64,000 nt of DNA from Novosphingobium panipatense (GCF_002149965.1 NZ_MSQB01000022.1:31751-95750); one strand, 5' to 3'; counted from the stretch's first letter, positions 1-10,600 are shown. Made by a program: numbers and translations. Notes: generated from the letters alone by a model not told the origin.

Positions 1-82
1 ACCGTGTTTCAGCTTGAACAAGGCGAAGCGATTCAGGAGCCGCCTTTTCCGATCGCACCTTTCCTGCCCTGAAGGACCTTTC

Positions 83-844
83 ATGTACCTGGATCGACTG
101 AAACTGCACGGTCGCCGCGCGCTCGTTACCGGCGGGGCGAGCGGCATCGGACTGGCCTGCGCCGAGGCTCTGGCCGAGTTCGGCGCGCGCGTGATCATTG
201 CCGACCTGACAGAGGTTGCGATTGCAACAGCCGGTGCGGCGCTGCGAGAGAAGGGCCATGATTGCGAAGGCCGGATCATGGACGTCACCGATCCCGCGCG
301 CGTATCCCAGGTGGCAGACGAACTCGGCGCGATCGATGTGCTGGTGAACAATGCCGGGATCGCCCGCAGCGACACGCCCGCCGAAGAGGTCGCGGACGAG
401 CACTGGCGCAGCGTTCTCGACGTCAATCTCAACGGCACGTTCTGGTGTGCCCGCGCGTTCGGCCGGCACATGCTGGATGCGGGGCGAGGCAGCATCGTCA
501 ATGTGGGATCGATGAGCGGCTTCATCGTCAATCGGCCTCAGCCGCAGAGCTACTACAATGCCTCAAAGGCCGCGGTTCACCAGCTTACCCGCAGCCTTGC
601 CGCCGAATGGGCGAGCCGGGGCGTGCGGGTGAACGCGGTTGCTCCGACCTATATTCGTACCCCGCTCAACGAATTCGCCGACAAGCAGGGGGCGATGTAC
701 CGGCGCTGGATCGATTCCACGCCGATGGCCCGGCTGGGCGAAGTGGAGGAAGTCGCTTCGGTGGTGGCCTTCCTTGCCTCGGATGCCGCCAGTCTGATGA
801 CGGGAAGCATCGTCCTTGCCGACGGCGGCTACACCTGCTGGTAA
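83..844 (+). CDS. SDR family NAD(P)-dependent oxidoreductase
   Basis: A 253-residue classical short-chain dehydrogenase. The cofactor motif TGGASGIG lies at residues 16-23, an acidic residue at about 41 (IIADL) favours NAD over NADP, NNAG is at 89-92, and the catalytic set is S145, Y158 and K162 (YNASK). The start at 83 is preferred over an upstream in-frame ATG at 14 because GAAGGA sits just before it and the protein then begins as the family does. It resembles polyol or sugar-alcohol dehydrogenases, but the substrate cannot be read from sequence. It is the first gene of a same-strand catabolic cluster with a TonB receptor and a FAD-linked oxidase, so it probably oxidises the imported compound or an intermediate from it. 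Confidence 0.9.
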   Translation: MYLDRLKLHGRRALVTGGASGIGLACAEALAEFGARVIIADLTEVAIATAGAALREKGHDCEGRIMDVTDPARVSQVADELGAIDVLVNNAGIARSDTPAEEVADEHWRSVLDVNLNGTFWCARAFGRHMLDAGRGSIVNVGSMSGFIVNRPQPQSYYNASKAAVHQLTRSLAAEWASRGVRVNAVAPTYIRTPLNEFADKQGAMYRRWIDSTPMARLGEVEEVASVVAFLASDAASLMTGSIVLADGGYTCW

Positions 845-867
845 AACGACCTGCCTGTTCACGGCGG

Positions 868-1007
868 TTTTATAGGTTCTGCCGCGCTTTCGTACTGCCT
901 GTTGCCCAAAGCCTGTCATGCCAATCGGCCAAGTCTTTGCGCCGATCGGCAAACTCGAAGCGGCTGTTCAAGGACCTTTCAGATAGGTTAGACCTGTCTT
1001 ATAGGTT
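868..1007 (+). promoter_or_regulatory. Three operator-like repeats upstream of the TonB receptor
   Basis: Three copies of a motif ending in ATAGGTT lie in the gap before the receptor gene: TTATAGGTT at 870-878, CCTTTCAGATAGGTT at 975-989 and CCTGTCTTATAGGTT at 993-1007. The last two are direct repeats with an 18-bp period. The same motif reappears as an inverted pair at 6003-6042, just before the AraC/GntR regulator genes. The AraC-type or GntR-type regulator of the cluster is the natural candidate to bind here; which one is inference. Confidence 0.5.
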
Positions 1008-1058
1008 GAAGCTGACTTGCCAGGCACTGACCTCGGCAGGCGGCTGGAGGGAGGATCT

Positions 1059-3188
1059 ATGAACCTTGGGATTTGCCTGTCCGTCGGAGCGTCCTGGCTG
1101 GCTCTCGCCGCATCTCCGGCATTGGCGCAGGATAGCGAAACGCCGAAAGGCCCGATCGCTGCAGCCGACACCGGAGCATCGGAGATCGTGGTCACCGCCC
1201 GCAAGCGCACTGAAACCTTGCTCGATGTTCCGGTGGCGGTGACAGCCGTTTCCGGTGATACCCTGGCAAAGCGCAACATCAATTCGGTCCGCGAGGCGGC
1301 CGTGCTCACCCCGGGGCTCAACATCAGCAGCGACGGCGCCGGACGCGCCTTCGTTTCGATCCGCGGCGTCGGGGTTACGCTGGTGCAGTCGGTTCAGCCC
1401 GGCGTGGGACTTTTCGTGGACGGCATCTATCGTCCCAATACGGCCTATCTCAACAACCCCTTGCTGGATGTCGAGCGGATCGAAGTGCTGCGTGGACCGC
1501 AAGGCACGCTCTATGGCAAGAACACGCTGGGCGGCGCGATTAACGTCATCACGCGCCAGCCCGGTAACGAGTTCGAGGCGCGCGGGCAGGCGAGTTATGC
1601 CGGACCGGACGATTCCTGGCTGGTATCGGGTTCGGTTTCCGCGCCGATCGTCACCGACAAGCTGGCGGTTCGCGTCGGCGCCTCGCACCGCCAGCAGGAC
1701 GGTTTCATCAACAACACGACGATTGGCGGCAAGTCGAACAGGTTCAATACGGATTCCGTCAGCGCCACGATCCGCGCCACGCCGTCCGAGAACCTGACGT
1801 TGGTGGTCAATGGCTATTACGACTGGGTAAAGGGCACGAATGTCCCTTATGCCCGCGTTACCGGGCCTACCGATTACTCACGCAGCAACCAGTTCAACAC
1901 GCTGGGCACAACGACCTACAAGTATCGCGGCGTCAATGCCAAGGTGGAGACGCCGGTAGAGGCTATCGACACCACCGTGACGCTTCAGGCCGCCTATGAC
2001 GCCCGCAACAGCAGCGCACCCGATACCGACGGCGACTTCGGGCCGCTCAATATCGTTCGCCAGTCGTCCAGCGACAGTCTCCGCACCAAGACGGTGGAAC
2101 TGCGTTTCGACACCCGTTTGAGCGATCAGCTCTCCACCCTTTTCGGCCTGTTCTACAGCCGCGAGGAGACACGCTCCAACCAGGCCACGCTGATCGTTCC
2201 GTTCAATCTGACCAACAATGCCAGCAACCGGACAAAGGCCGACACGTACGCGGCCTTCGGCACGGTGTTCTGGAAACCGAACCCGGACTGGGAAGTGGCA
2301 CTTGGCTTGCGCTACGACCACGAGGACCGCTCGGCCAGCGGTGCCATCAATGCTGGCGGTGCCGGCAGTGTCGGCCTGAAATCGGACCAGGTGGAACCGC
2401 GTATTTCGGTAACCCGCCATTGGACGCCGGAATTGATGACTTACGCTTCGGTCGCACGGGGCTATCGCGGCGGCGGCTTCAATGCGGTGACGGCACCCGT
2501 TCGCAAGTACAAGGGCGACAGTGCCTGGACCTATGAACTGGGCACCAAGTACGTTTCGGCCGATCGCAGCTTCACACTTTCGGGTGACATCTTCTACAAT
2601 GATTACAGCGATTACATCGGCCTGAACTCCATCGCCCCATCATCGACCGGCGGTCTCGTTACCGTCGATCTCAATTCGGGAGATGTCGAAAGCTACGGTG
2701 CAGAGCTGGAGTTCAGCTACAGGCCGGTCGAGCAATGGACGCTCTCCGGGGGCGCTACTTATATGCATGCGCGCCTGACCGACTCTTCACAGTACACGGC
2801 GGTGACCGGCCGAACGCTGGCGACCGATCGGCTGACTTTCCAGCCCGACTGGATGTTCAATCTCTCCAGCGACTATGTCGTGCCGCTCGGTGCAGACAGC
2901 CTGACCTTCAATGCCAGCGTCAACGGCAAGGGCAGCCGTTCCGCAGCCAGTCTGAACCAGACGACCGCGACGATCCTCAAGAGCTACGTGCTGTTCAACG
3001 GCTCGATCACGTATCGCATGGAGAACGGTATCGAGCTTGCGGTCTTCGGCAACAATCTCTTCAACAAGAAGTACTTCGATTCCTATATCGAGCAGACGAC
3101 CCTTGCCCTGGCAGGCCTTCCCGCCTCGGACCTCGGCATCATTGGCGACTTGCGGCGCTACGGCGTGCGCGCGAGCTTCCGGTTCTGA
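1059..3188 (+). CDS. TonB-dependent outer-membrane receptor
   Basis: A 709-residue TonB-dependent receptor for energised uptake across the outer membrane. It starts at an ATG behind GGAGGGAGG and has a clear signal peptide ending ASPALAQ. A TonB-box-like EIVVTARKR is followed by a plug domain (about residues 50-160, with SIRGVG and LRGPQGTLYGKNTLGG) and a long beta-barrel ending in aromatic YGVRASFRF, as expected for an outer-membrane barrel. Only 4 bases separate it from the downstream FAD-linked oxidase, so the two are surely co-transcribed. The substrate is unknown; the neighbours suggest a small organic compound such as a hydroxy acid or polyol rather than a siderophore. Confidence 0.93.
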   Translation: MNLGICLSVGASWLALAASPALAQDSETPKGPIAAADTGASEIVVTARKRTETLLDVPVAVTAVSGDTLAKRNINSVREAAVLTPGLNISSDGAGRAFVSIRGVGVTLVQSVQPGVGLFVDGIYRPNTAYLNNPLLDVERIEVLRGPQGTLYGKNTLGGAINVITRQPGNEFEARGQASYAGPDDSWLVSGSVSAPIVTDKLAVRVGASHRQQDGFINNTTIGGKSNRFNTDSVSATIRATPSENLTLVVNGYYDWVKGTNVPYARVTGPTDYSRSNQFNTLGTTTYKYRGVNAKVETPVEAIDTTVTLQAAYDARNSSAPDTDGDFGPLNIVRQSSSDSLRTKTVELRFDTRLSDQLSTLFGLFYSREETRSNQATLIVPFNLTNNASNRTKADTYAAFGTVFWKPNPDWEVALGLRYDHEDRSASGAINAGGAGSVGLKSDQVEPRISVTRHWTPELMTYASVARGYRGGGFNAVTAPVRKYKGDSAWTYELGTKYVSADRSFTLSGDIFYNDYSDYIGLNSIAPSSTGGLVTVDLNSGDVESYGAELEFSYRPVEQWTLSGGATYMHARLTDSSQYTAVTGRTLATDRLTFQPDWMFNLSSDYVVPLGADSLTFNASVNGKGSRSAASLNQTTATILKSYVLFNGSITYRMENGIELAVFGNNLFNKKYFDSYIEQTTLALAGLPASDLGIIGDLRRYGVRASFRF

Positions 3189-3192
3189 TCCG

Positions 3193-4602
3193 ATGGGCGC
3201 GTCTTCGTCCCACCCCGTTCGCAAGCCCCTGCCGGAGGGCTTCCTCGAAAAGCTGCGCGCGATCTTCGGAGAGCGCGTGGCGACCGGCGAAGCGATCCGC
3301 AGCCAGCATGGCCAGAGCGAATCCCATTTCGAACCCGTCCTGCCGGATGTCGTGGTTTTCGCCCGCTCCACGGAGGATGTCGTCGAACTGGTGAAGCTCT
3401 GTGTCGCTGACGGGGTCCCGATCGTCGCCTACGGCGCGGGAACGTCGATCGAGGGCAACGCCCTGCCTGTTCGCGGCGGCGTTACCGTCGATCTCGGCCA
3501 GATGGACGCGATCCTCGAAGTGAATGCGGAGGATTTCGACTGTACCGTGCAGGCGGGCGTCCGGCGCGAGCAGCTCAACGAGCATCTGCGCGATCAGGGA
3601 CTGTTCTTCCCCATAGATCCCGGCGCCAATGCGACGATTGGCGGCATGGCAGCCACACGGGCATCCGGCACCAATGCCGTTCGCTACGGCACGATGCGCG
3701 AGGCAATCCTGTCTCTGCGGGTGGTCACCCCGGATGGCCGCGAGATCCGTACCTCCCGCCGAGCGCGAAAGTCGGCAGCGGGATACGATCTCACGCGCCT
3801 CATGATCGGCAGCGAAGGCACGCTTGGTATCATCACCGAAGTTACCTTGCGCCTGCACGCCATTCCAGAGGCGATCTCGTCGGCCGTGTGCAGCTTCGAA
3901 ACTCTGGAGGGCGCGGTTGATACCGTGGTGCAGTCGATCCAGCTGGGCGTACCTCTGGCACGGGTGGAGATACTCGACGACGTGCAGATGCGGGCGGTCA
4001 ATCGCTGGTCGAAACTCGACTATCCCGAACAGACCACGCTGTTTTTCGAATTCCACGGCTCCAGCCGCTACGTCGAGGAGCAAGTGGAGACGGTGCGGGA
4101 AATCGCTGACATGAACGGTGGTAGCACTTTTCGCTGGTCCAACCTGCCCGAGGAGCGCTCCAGGCTCTGGAAGGCCAGGCATGAAGCCTACTATGCGGCG
4201 GTCAACCTGCGGCCGGGCGCGGTCGGGTGGGCTACGGACGTCTGCGTACCGATCAGTCGGCTGGCCGAGTGCATCACCGAAACCAAGCAAGACCTTGAGA
4301 AGGCAAGTGTTCCGGGCACGATCCTCGGGCATGTGGGAGACGGCAATTTCCATGTCGTCTTTTCGATCGACCCCGATGCCCCGGCGGAGATCGAGGAAGT
4401 CGAGGCGATCAATGCCCGGCTGGTCGAGCGGGCGCTGGCAATGGACGGCACCTGTACCGGCGAGCATGGCATCGGGCTGGGCAAGCAGGACTGGCTCGTG
4501 GCCGAACTGGGTGAGGCCGTGGACATGATGCGCCAGATAAAAAGGGCGCTCGATCCGCAGGACCTTTTCAATCCGGGCAAGATATTCGCGTTCTCGGCCT
4601 GA
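3193..4602 (+). CDS. FAD-linked oxidase, D-lactate dehydrogenase (GlcD/DLD) type
   Basis: A 469-residue flavoprotein of the FAD_binding_4 / FAD-oxidase_C family, to which cytochrome-linked D-lactate dehydrogenases and glycolate oxidase GlcD belong. The FAD-binding part shows AYGAGTSIEGN, then ATIGGMAATRASGTNAVRYG and GSEGTLGIITE. The C-terminal part has GHVGDGNFH and CTGEHGIGLGK and ends DPQDLFNPGKIF. Length is normal for the family. It most likely oxidises a 2-hydroxy acid and passes electrons to the respiratory chain. It begins 4 bases after the TonB receptor and is followed by an MFS transporter gene, giving an uptake-plus-oxidation module. The exact acid is not determined. Confidence 0.85.
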   Translation: MGASSSHPVRKPLPEGFLEKLRAIFGERVATGEAIRSQHGQSESHFEPVLPDVVVFARSTEDVVELVKLCVADGVPIVAYGAGTSIEGNALPVRGGVTVDLGQMDAILEVNAEDFDCTVQAGVRREQLNEHLRDQGLFFPIDPGANATIGGMAATRASGTNAVRYGTMREAILSLRVVTPDGREIRTSRRARKSAAGYDLTRLMIGSEGTLGIITEVTLRLHAIPEAISSAVCSFETLEGAVDTVVQSIQLGVPLARVEILDDVQMRAVNRWSKLDYPEQTTLFFEFHGSSRYVEEQVETVREIADMNGGSTFRWSNLPEERSRLWKARHEAYYAAVNLRPGAVGWATDVCVPISRLAECITETKQDLEKASVPGTILGHVGDGNFHVVFSIDPDAPAEIEEVEAINARLVERALAMDGTCTGEHGIGLGKQDWLVAELGEAVDMMRQIKRALDPQDLFNPGKIFAFSA

Positions 4603-4702
4603 GATCGCACCTGTCACGTTCCGCCGGGTGGGGCGGAACCGCCCGGCCGCCGTTTGGGACCCTACCCGGACAGCGACCGGGCGTCAGATCGGGATCGCAT
4701 GG

Positions 4703-6013
4703 ATGACAAGCATTACTCTCCCGGCACCGCGCTCGGTTGCGCCGTTCCGTCATCGGATCTTGGCGCTTTTCATCCTGGCGCTCGCCATGGCGAGCGGCTT
4801 CACGATGATGGGCTCGTTCAGCATGGTGCAGGAAGGCGCCAAGGCGGAAATGGGCCTTAGCGATTATGCCCTTAGCCTGGTTTAGGGCGTGTCCGCCGCC
4901 GTGCCGCTGGTGGTTTTCTCCGTACCGATCGGTATCCTGGTGGACCGCCGCAACCGGGTGCGGCTGCTCTTCCTATTGGGGCTGATATGGACGGTCGGAA
5001 CCCTGCTAACCGCTTTCGCGCAGAGCCTGCCGGTACTGTTCCTGGCGCGGATGATGGCCGGCATCGGCACAACGGGTGCGCTTACCGCAGCGCTTTCCCT
5101 GACCGCCGACCTTTGTGCGCCCGAGCAGCGCGGAAGGGCGATGCTGGTCGTTACGCTGGGCAAGTGCCTCGGGCAGGCAGGTGCCTTTGCCGTGGCGGGC
5201 TGGTTGTTGGGCGCCTTGCTCCGGGCGCCTCCGGCATTCACGCATGGACTGGCTCCCTGGCGCGGCACCCATGTTCTGCTCGCCGTGATAAGCCTTTGCC
5301 TGATACTGCCGCTGCTGGCCTTGCGAGAGCCCGCGCGCCGCGAAGTGGAAGCCGGCATCCATGCGCCCTTCGCGATCGTCGCGAGAGAGCTCTGGGGCCG
5401 CCGCGGCTTTCTCATACCTCTGTTCATAGGTCAGGTTAGTGTGGTCATGGCCGATGCAGCGGCCAGTATCTGGGCATCTCCGGTGCTTTCGCGCGGTTAT
5501 GGACTGGCGCCGGAAGTATTTGCGGGGTGGATGGGCGCGTTGATCTTTTCCGCCGGACTGGCGGGCTCGATCCTCGGAGGATTCGCGGCAGATCTGGGGC
5601 AGCGGACCGGACGACGCGGCGGATTGCTGGCCGGGGCCGTCCTGGCCGCCGTGGCTGGGGTTCCCGCTGCGCTGTTCCCGATCGCTCCGAATGTCCCGTT
5701 GTTTGCAGCGGCCGTGGGCCTTCTGATGTTGTGCGGCACGATCACCGGTCTGATAACCTCGGTTGCTCTCACCGTGCTGATACCCAACGAACTGCGCGGC
5801 CTGTGCATTGGCGCATTCATCGCTCTGGCCGGTCTGGTCGGCTTCGGTGTGTCTCCCTCGCTCGTGGCATGGGTCAGCGATCTGCTGGGCGGCGAAGCGC
5901 ATCTTGGCGAGGGGTTGGCGATCGTCGGAACAGGGGTGGGCGTGATTTCGGTAATCGCCTTTGCCCAGGCAATGCGCCGGGCGCCGCTTTCCGCGATGCA
6001 GGAACCTATCTGA
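4703..6013 (+). pseudogene. MFS transporter interrupted by an in-frame amber codon
   Basis: A major facilitator superfamily transporter of about 436 codons with a TAG at 4883-4885. The 60 codons from ATG 4703 encode the N-terminal region and first membrane helix, ending LSDYALSLV. After the TAG the same frame continues for 375 codons with GVSAAVPLVVFSVPIGILVDRRNR, which is the MFS loop 2-3 signature. A CAG (Gln) to TAG change explains it; LVQGV is the usual sequence there in related carriers. A GTG at 4889 could restart translation but would lose helix 1. The rest of the frame is clean and hydrophobic throughout, so the lesion is recent, suppressed or a sequencing error. It probably imported the cluster's substrate across the inner membrane. 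Confidence 0.8.
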
Positions 6014-6042
6014 CAGCTCTTGCAAGACCTGTCAGATAGGTT
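6003..6042. promoter_or_regulatory. Perfect 14-bp inverted repeat before the AraC regulator
   Basis: AACCTATCTGACAG (6003-6016) and CTGTCAGATAGGTT (6029-6042) are exact reverse complements separated by 12 bases. The left arm overlaps the stop codon of the MFS gene. The arms carry the same CAGATAGGTT core found ahead of the TonB receptor, which argues for a regulator binding site and not simply a terminator. No T-run follows the right arm. Confidence 0.55.
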
Positions 6043-6069
6043 ATTCTGCCTGCCAGGAGAGGAGGGATC

Positions 6070-6876
6070 ATGGAAAACGAATCCCCGATGGCGGCGATAG
6101 AAGTCTCGCCGGAAATGCTCAGCCTTGTCGGCCGTGGGCCGTTGCCGTCGTTCGAAACGGTACAAGTACCGCCGGACGCCGCCGCTTTCGTGATTGCTTT
6201 CGGGGCGCCGGGCGTTCCCGGCACGTTGCGCTATCTCGCTTTGCCTGACCGGCAGATGCTGGGCGAGGCGATCGAGGATCAACCGGAAGAGCGCGTGATA
6301 CTGCTGGTTTCGCGCATGGCCTGCGAACGCATCCTGGGGGCGGCGCGGCTGCCGGACGATGGCGCGCTGCACCACCTTCCCTCCGCGCTGCGTACGATCG
6401 CGCTGTCCATCCGCGATTGCGACTTGCCGGAAATGGCACGCACGCCTTATCGTCTGGCCAAGAGCATCGAGCTTCTTTGCGAAATTCTTCGCTTGCACGG
6501 TCGCGGCGAACTCGTGCCCGTCGTGGCGGAGCGGGTCCTGTCTTGCGCGGATACCCGCCGCCTGCTTGCGGCGCGCAGGATCATCGAGGATCGCTGGGCG
6601 GAAAAGCTCACTCTCGACATGATTGCACGCGCTGCCGGGCTCAACCGCGCGAAGCTCACCCGCGGCTTTCGCGAAATGTTCGATTGCAGCGTGGCGGACG
6701 CCATTGCCGAGCAGCGTTTGGGGAAGGCAGGGCAAATGCTGCTTTCGACCGACCTTCCGGTTTCGTCGATCGGCTATCGCTGCGGCTATCTCAACAACGC
6801 CAGTTTCACCCGTGCCTTCGCCCGCAAGTTCGGGCAGGCACCGACGCATTATCGCGCAGGAAGAATGGCAGCATGA
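6070..6876 (+). CDS. AraC family transcriptional regulator
   Basis: A 268-residue regulator. The N-terminal 150 residues show no recognised domain and probably form the sensing part. The C-terminal part (about residues 165-265) is the double helix-turn-helix of the AraC/XylS family: LTLDMIARAAGLNRAKLTRGFREMFD, then SIGYRCGYLNNASFTRAFARKFGQAPTHYR in consecutive segments. The start has GGAGAGGAGGG upstream. The stop codon overlaps the start of the following GntR gene (ATGA), so both regulators are made from one message. It likely controls the preceding catabolic genes; the inducer is unknown. Confidence 0.88.
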   Translation: MENESPMAAIEVSPEMLSLVGRGPLPSFETVQVPPDAAAFVIAFGAPGVPGTLRYLALPDRQMLGEAIEDQPEERVILLVSRMACERILGAARLPDDGALHHLPSALRTIALSIRDCDLPEMARTPYRLAKSIELLCEILRLHGRGELVPVVAERVLSCADTRRLLAARRIIEDRWAEKLTLDMIARAAGLNRAKLTRGFREMFDCSVADAIAEQRLGKAGQMLLSTDLPVSSIGYRCGYLNNASFTRAFARKFGQAPTHYRAGRMAA

Positions 6877-7592
6877 CGATACACGCGCCCGAGGGTAGAA
6901 CGCCGGAAAGCGGCGGTTCCCTGGTAGAACAAGCGGTGCAGGCGGTGCGCGGCCATATCCGTTCCAACGATCTGAAGGTGGGCGACACGCTTCCGGGAGA
7001 GGGGCAGTTCGCCGCCGATCTCGGTGTCAGCCGCGCGGTCATGCGCGAGGCTTTCGGGGCGCTTGCGGCCTTGCGTCTGATCGATGTGGGCAACGGCCGC
7101 CGCCCCCGTGTCGGGGCCATCGACGGCTCGGTAATCGGAACATCGCTGGATCATGCCGTGGCAACATCGCAGATCAGCGTGGCGGAAGTCTGGGATGTTC
7201 GCCGCACCGTGGAAGTGCGTATCGCCGCGCTCGCCGCCGAAAAACGCAGCGACCTTCAGGCCGAACAGATCCTGGCGCTGGCGGAGTCCATGGCCCGCGC
7301 GGACGGCGACATGGAACGGATAACGGCGTTCGACACCGCCTTTCATCAGATCATCGCAGCCGCATCGGGCAATTTCCTGTTCATGCAGATCGTCCGCTCT
7401 TTCGAGCCGCAGATGGAGTTTGCCGTCCCGCGCGCCTGGGAGACGCGCCGGACCGAAGAGGAGAAAGTCTCGATCCTCGATCTTCACCGCCGTATTGCCA
7501 AGGCCATTGCCGACCGTGATCCCGAGGCCGCGTCGGCAGCCATGACCGCCCATTTCGACGCCTCCATCGGGGACTTGCTTCTCAACGGTTGA
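6873..7592 (+). CDS. GntR family regulator, FadR/FCD subfamily
   Basis: A 239-residue FadR-type repressor. The winged-helix N-terminus includes GDTLPGEGQFAADLGVSRAVMREAF, which is the classic GntR recognition region, and the C-terminal all-helical FCD ligand domain follows (WDVRRTVEVRIAALAAE, then TAFDTAFHQIIAAASGN with the expected Asp and His metal ligands). It starts at ATG 6873, overlapping the AraC stop by 4 bases. FCD regulators typically sense sugar acids, hydroxy acids or other carboxylates, which fits the hydroxy-acid-type oxidase upstream. Two regulators in tandem on one cluster is unusual but not rare. Confidence 0.9.
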   Translation: MTIHAPEGRTPESGGSLVEQAVQAVRGHIRSNDLKVGDTLPGEGQFAADLGVSRAVMREAFGALAALRLIDVGNGRRPRVGAIDGSVIGTSLDHAVATSQISVAEVWDVRRTVEVRIAALAAEKRSDLQAEQILALAESMARADGDMERITAFDTAFHQIIAAASGNFLFMQIVRSFEPQMEFAVPRAWETRRTEEEKVSILDLHRRIAKAIADRDPEAASAAMTAHFDASIGDLLLNG

Positions 7593-7630
7593 AGGCGGCG
7601 TCCGCCATCCTTGCAATCCCGCTCAATAAG

Positions 7631-7642
7631 TATACGATATAT
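7631..7642. promoter_or_regulatory. TATACGATATAT operator-like site upstream of GH2
   Basis: The 12-mer TATACGATATAT lies 57 bases before the chosen start of the GH2 gene. The identical 12-mer occurs upstream of the GntR gene at 48736, and its 10-base core occurs inside a near-palindrome ahead of GH127 at 49592. Shared placement before carbohydrate genes and a GntR gene suggests a common repressor. Confidence 0.55.
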
Positions 7643-7698
7643 GAAAATTGACCCAAGTTTGGTCGATCACGGCGGATAAGCTTACAAGGGGCGGACAG

Positions 7699-10600
7699 TT
7701 GCGAGAATTCCTGAACAGTTGCGCGATCGGCGCGATCGCTGCGGCTTTCCTGGCTACGGGTTCTGCACAGGCGCAATCCACGTCGTCCCAGGCCCCGGTC
7801 GCCGAATGGGAACAGCCCGAAGTCATCCGCCAGGGCGCCGAGCCGATGCACACCACGTTCGACGGGTTCGAAACGCGCGCCGCTGCGCTTTCCCGTGATC
7901 GGATGAAATCGCGCTATCATGTCTCGCTGGATGGCGACTGGAAATTCCACCTTTCGCCCACGCCCGAGAGCCGCCCTGCCGCGTTCTTCAAGCCCGATTT
8001 CGACGTGAGCGGCTGGGGTACGATGAAAGTGCCCGGCATCCTCCAGGCGGAAGGCCACGGCCGCCCGGTCTTCGTGGGCAGCGGTTATCCGTTTCCGCGC
8101 AACCAGCCCTGGATCGACCATAGCCTCAACGAAGTCGGCTCCTATCGCCGGGACTTCACTGTTCCCGCGAACTGGTCGGGCCGCCGCCTGCTGCTGACCG
8201 TGGGAGCGGCCGGGGCGGCCTATTACATCTGGGTCAACGGCCAGCGGGTGGGCTATTCCGAGGAATCCAAGCTTCCCGCCGAATTCGACGTTACGGCCTA
8301 TGCCCATGCCGGCACCAATACCGTCGCCATCGAGCTCTATCGTTTCGCGGACGGCAGTTATCTGGAAGATCAGGATTTCTGGCGCGTCAATGGCATCGAG
8401 CGCAGCATCACGCTCTATGCGGCCCCGGCAACGCGCATTCGCGATCTTTCGATCGATGCGGGGCTGGAAAACGGCTACCGCGACGGCAAGCTCGCGCTCA
8501 AGGTCGATCTGGCGGGCGAGCAGGCGGCGATGCGCGTGCGCGCGACCCTGCTTGACGGCAAGCGCGAGGTCCTGACGCGCGAAGAGAGCAGCGGGCAGGG
8601 TGGCGCGATTTCGCTGGCGGCCAGCATTCCCGCCGTGCGGACCTGGTCTGCCGAAGATCCGCAGCTCTATACCCTGCTTGTCGAACTGCTCGATGCCCAG
8701 GGTAAGCTGGTGGAAGCGACCAGCCGCCGCATCGGCTTCCGCACGGTGGAGATCGCGGGCGGCGAAGTGCGCGTCAACGGCAAGCGGATCATGATCCGCG
8801 GCGTCAATCGCCACGAGCACGATCCGAAGACCTTCCACGTCATGTCGGAAGAGAGCATGCGCCGCGACATCGAACTGATGAAGGCGGCCAACGTCAATGC
8901 CGTGCGCACCTCGCACTATCCCAACGATCCGCGCTGGTACGATCTTGCCGACGAATACGGCCTCTACGTCATGGATGAGGCCAATATCGAAAGCCACGGC
9001 TATCTGAGCCTGTCGCAGCAGCACGACAACGATCCGAAATACCTTCTGGGCAACGATCCCAAGTGGAAGGCCGCCCATCTCGACCGGGTGGAGCGCATGG
9101 TCCAGCGCGATCGCAATCACCCTTCCATCATCTTCTGGTCGCTCGGAAACGAGACCGGCATCGGCACCAGTTTCGAGGCTGCCGCGAAGTGGGTGCGCGC
9201 GAACGACCCCAGTCGCCTGATCAATTTCCTCGGCTGGAGCATGAGCAACTGGCGCCATCCGACCAACAGCTACGTCGATATCTTCGCGCCGATGTACGAC
9301 GATGTGCCGAAGATGATCGACTACGCGAAGGATCCCGCCTTCACGCAGCCGCTGATCCTTTGCGAATATGCCCACGCCATGGGCAACAGCCTTGGCGACC
9401 TTCAGGGCTATTGGGATACCATGCGCAGCTACCCCAAGCTGCAGGGCGGCTTCATCTGGGACTGGGTGGACCAGACCACGCTGCTGAAAGACAAGGACGG
9501 CCGTACCTATTGGGGGCAGGGGCTGGACTACGATCCCGATCCGAAGGGACCGGGCGTCCATGGCGACGAGAGCCCGGTGGGGGACGGCGTGATCCAGTCC
9601 GATCGTACGCCCGACCCGGAATACTATGAGCTGGCCAAAGTCCAGTCCCCGATCGCCTTCACGCATGACGCGGGCGGATACCGGGTGGTCAATCGCCATG
9701 ACCATATCGACCTCTCGCGCTTCACGCTCGACTGGACGGTGATGGAAAACGGCAAGGATGTGGCGCATGGCGCGCTGACAGTGCCGGATGTGGCGGCGGG
9801 GGCTTCTGCCGCGATTTCGGTGCCGGTTCCGGCTGCCAAGGATGGCACGGCAGAGCGCATCCTGGTGCTGCGTGCCCGCGCCAAGGCGGGCGCGGTGCCG
9901 ACGCAGCCTGCCGGGCATGTCGTGGGCTGGGAGCAGTTCGCCCTGACCGCGCCTGCCGTCGCTGCCGTTCCCGCAGGCGTCGTGACGCCGAGCGAAACGG
10001 CATCGGCCCTGCGTCTCGTCTCGGGCGACGTGGCGCTTGAAATCGACAAGGCGACCGGCCTCGTCACCCGCTACGAACGCGGTGGCAAGCTGCTGCTGAC
10101 GGGCGGCGCGCCCAACTTCTGGCGCTCGCCGACGGATAACGATCTTGGCTCGGGCATCCCGAAAAGCCATGCCATGTGGCAGTATTTTTCGGAACATCGC
10201 CGGGTCGAGGCCATCGCGCGCGAGGGCAATGCGATCGTCGTGCGACACGACATGGGCGTGGGTTCGGTGAAGACCGAGACCCGCTGGACGATGGCGGCGG
10301 ATGGCACCGTGGGCGTGACGGTGCGCTTCGAACCGCTGCGCGATACTTTGCCCGATCCCTTGCGCGTGGGCCTGGCCTTCGAGACGCCCGCCATGCTCGA
10401 TCAGGTCCGCTGGTTCGGGCGCGGGCCGCAGGAGACTTATGCCGATCGCAAGACCGGCGGCCTGATCGCCCAGTGGCAGGGCGCGCTGGCGGATCAGTTC
10501 CACGACTATGCGCGCCCGCAGGAATCCGGCAACAAGACCGACGTGCGCTGGATCGAACTGACCGGCGCGAAGGCAGGGGCGAAGCCGGGCATCCGCGTGA

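Noticed and set aside
6003..6042. Inverted repeat as a rho-independent terminator for the MFS gene
   Set aside because: The left arm overlaps the stop codon, no T-run follows, and the arms carry the same motif as the upstream operator-like repeats.
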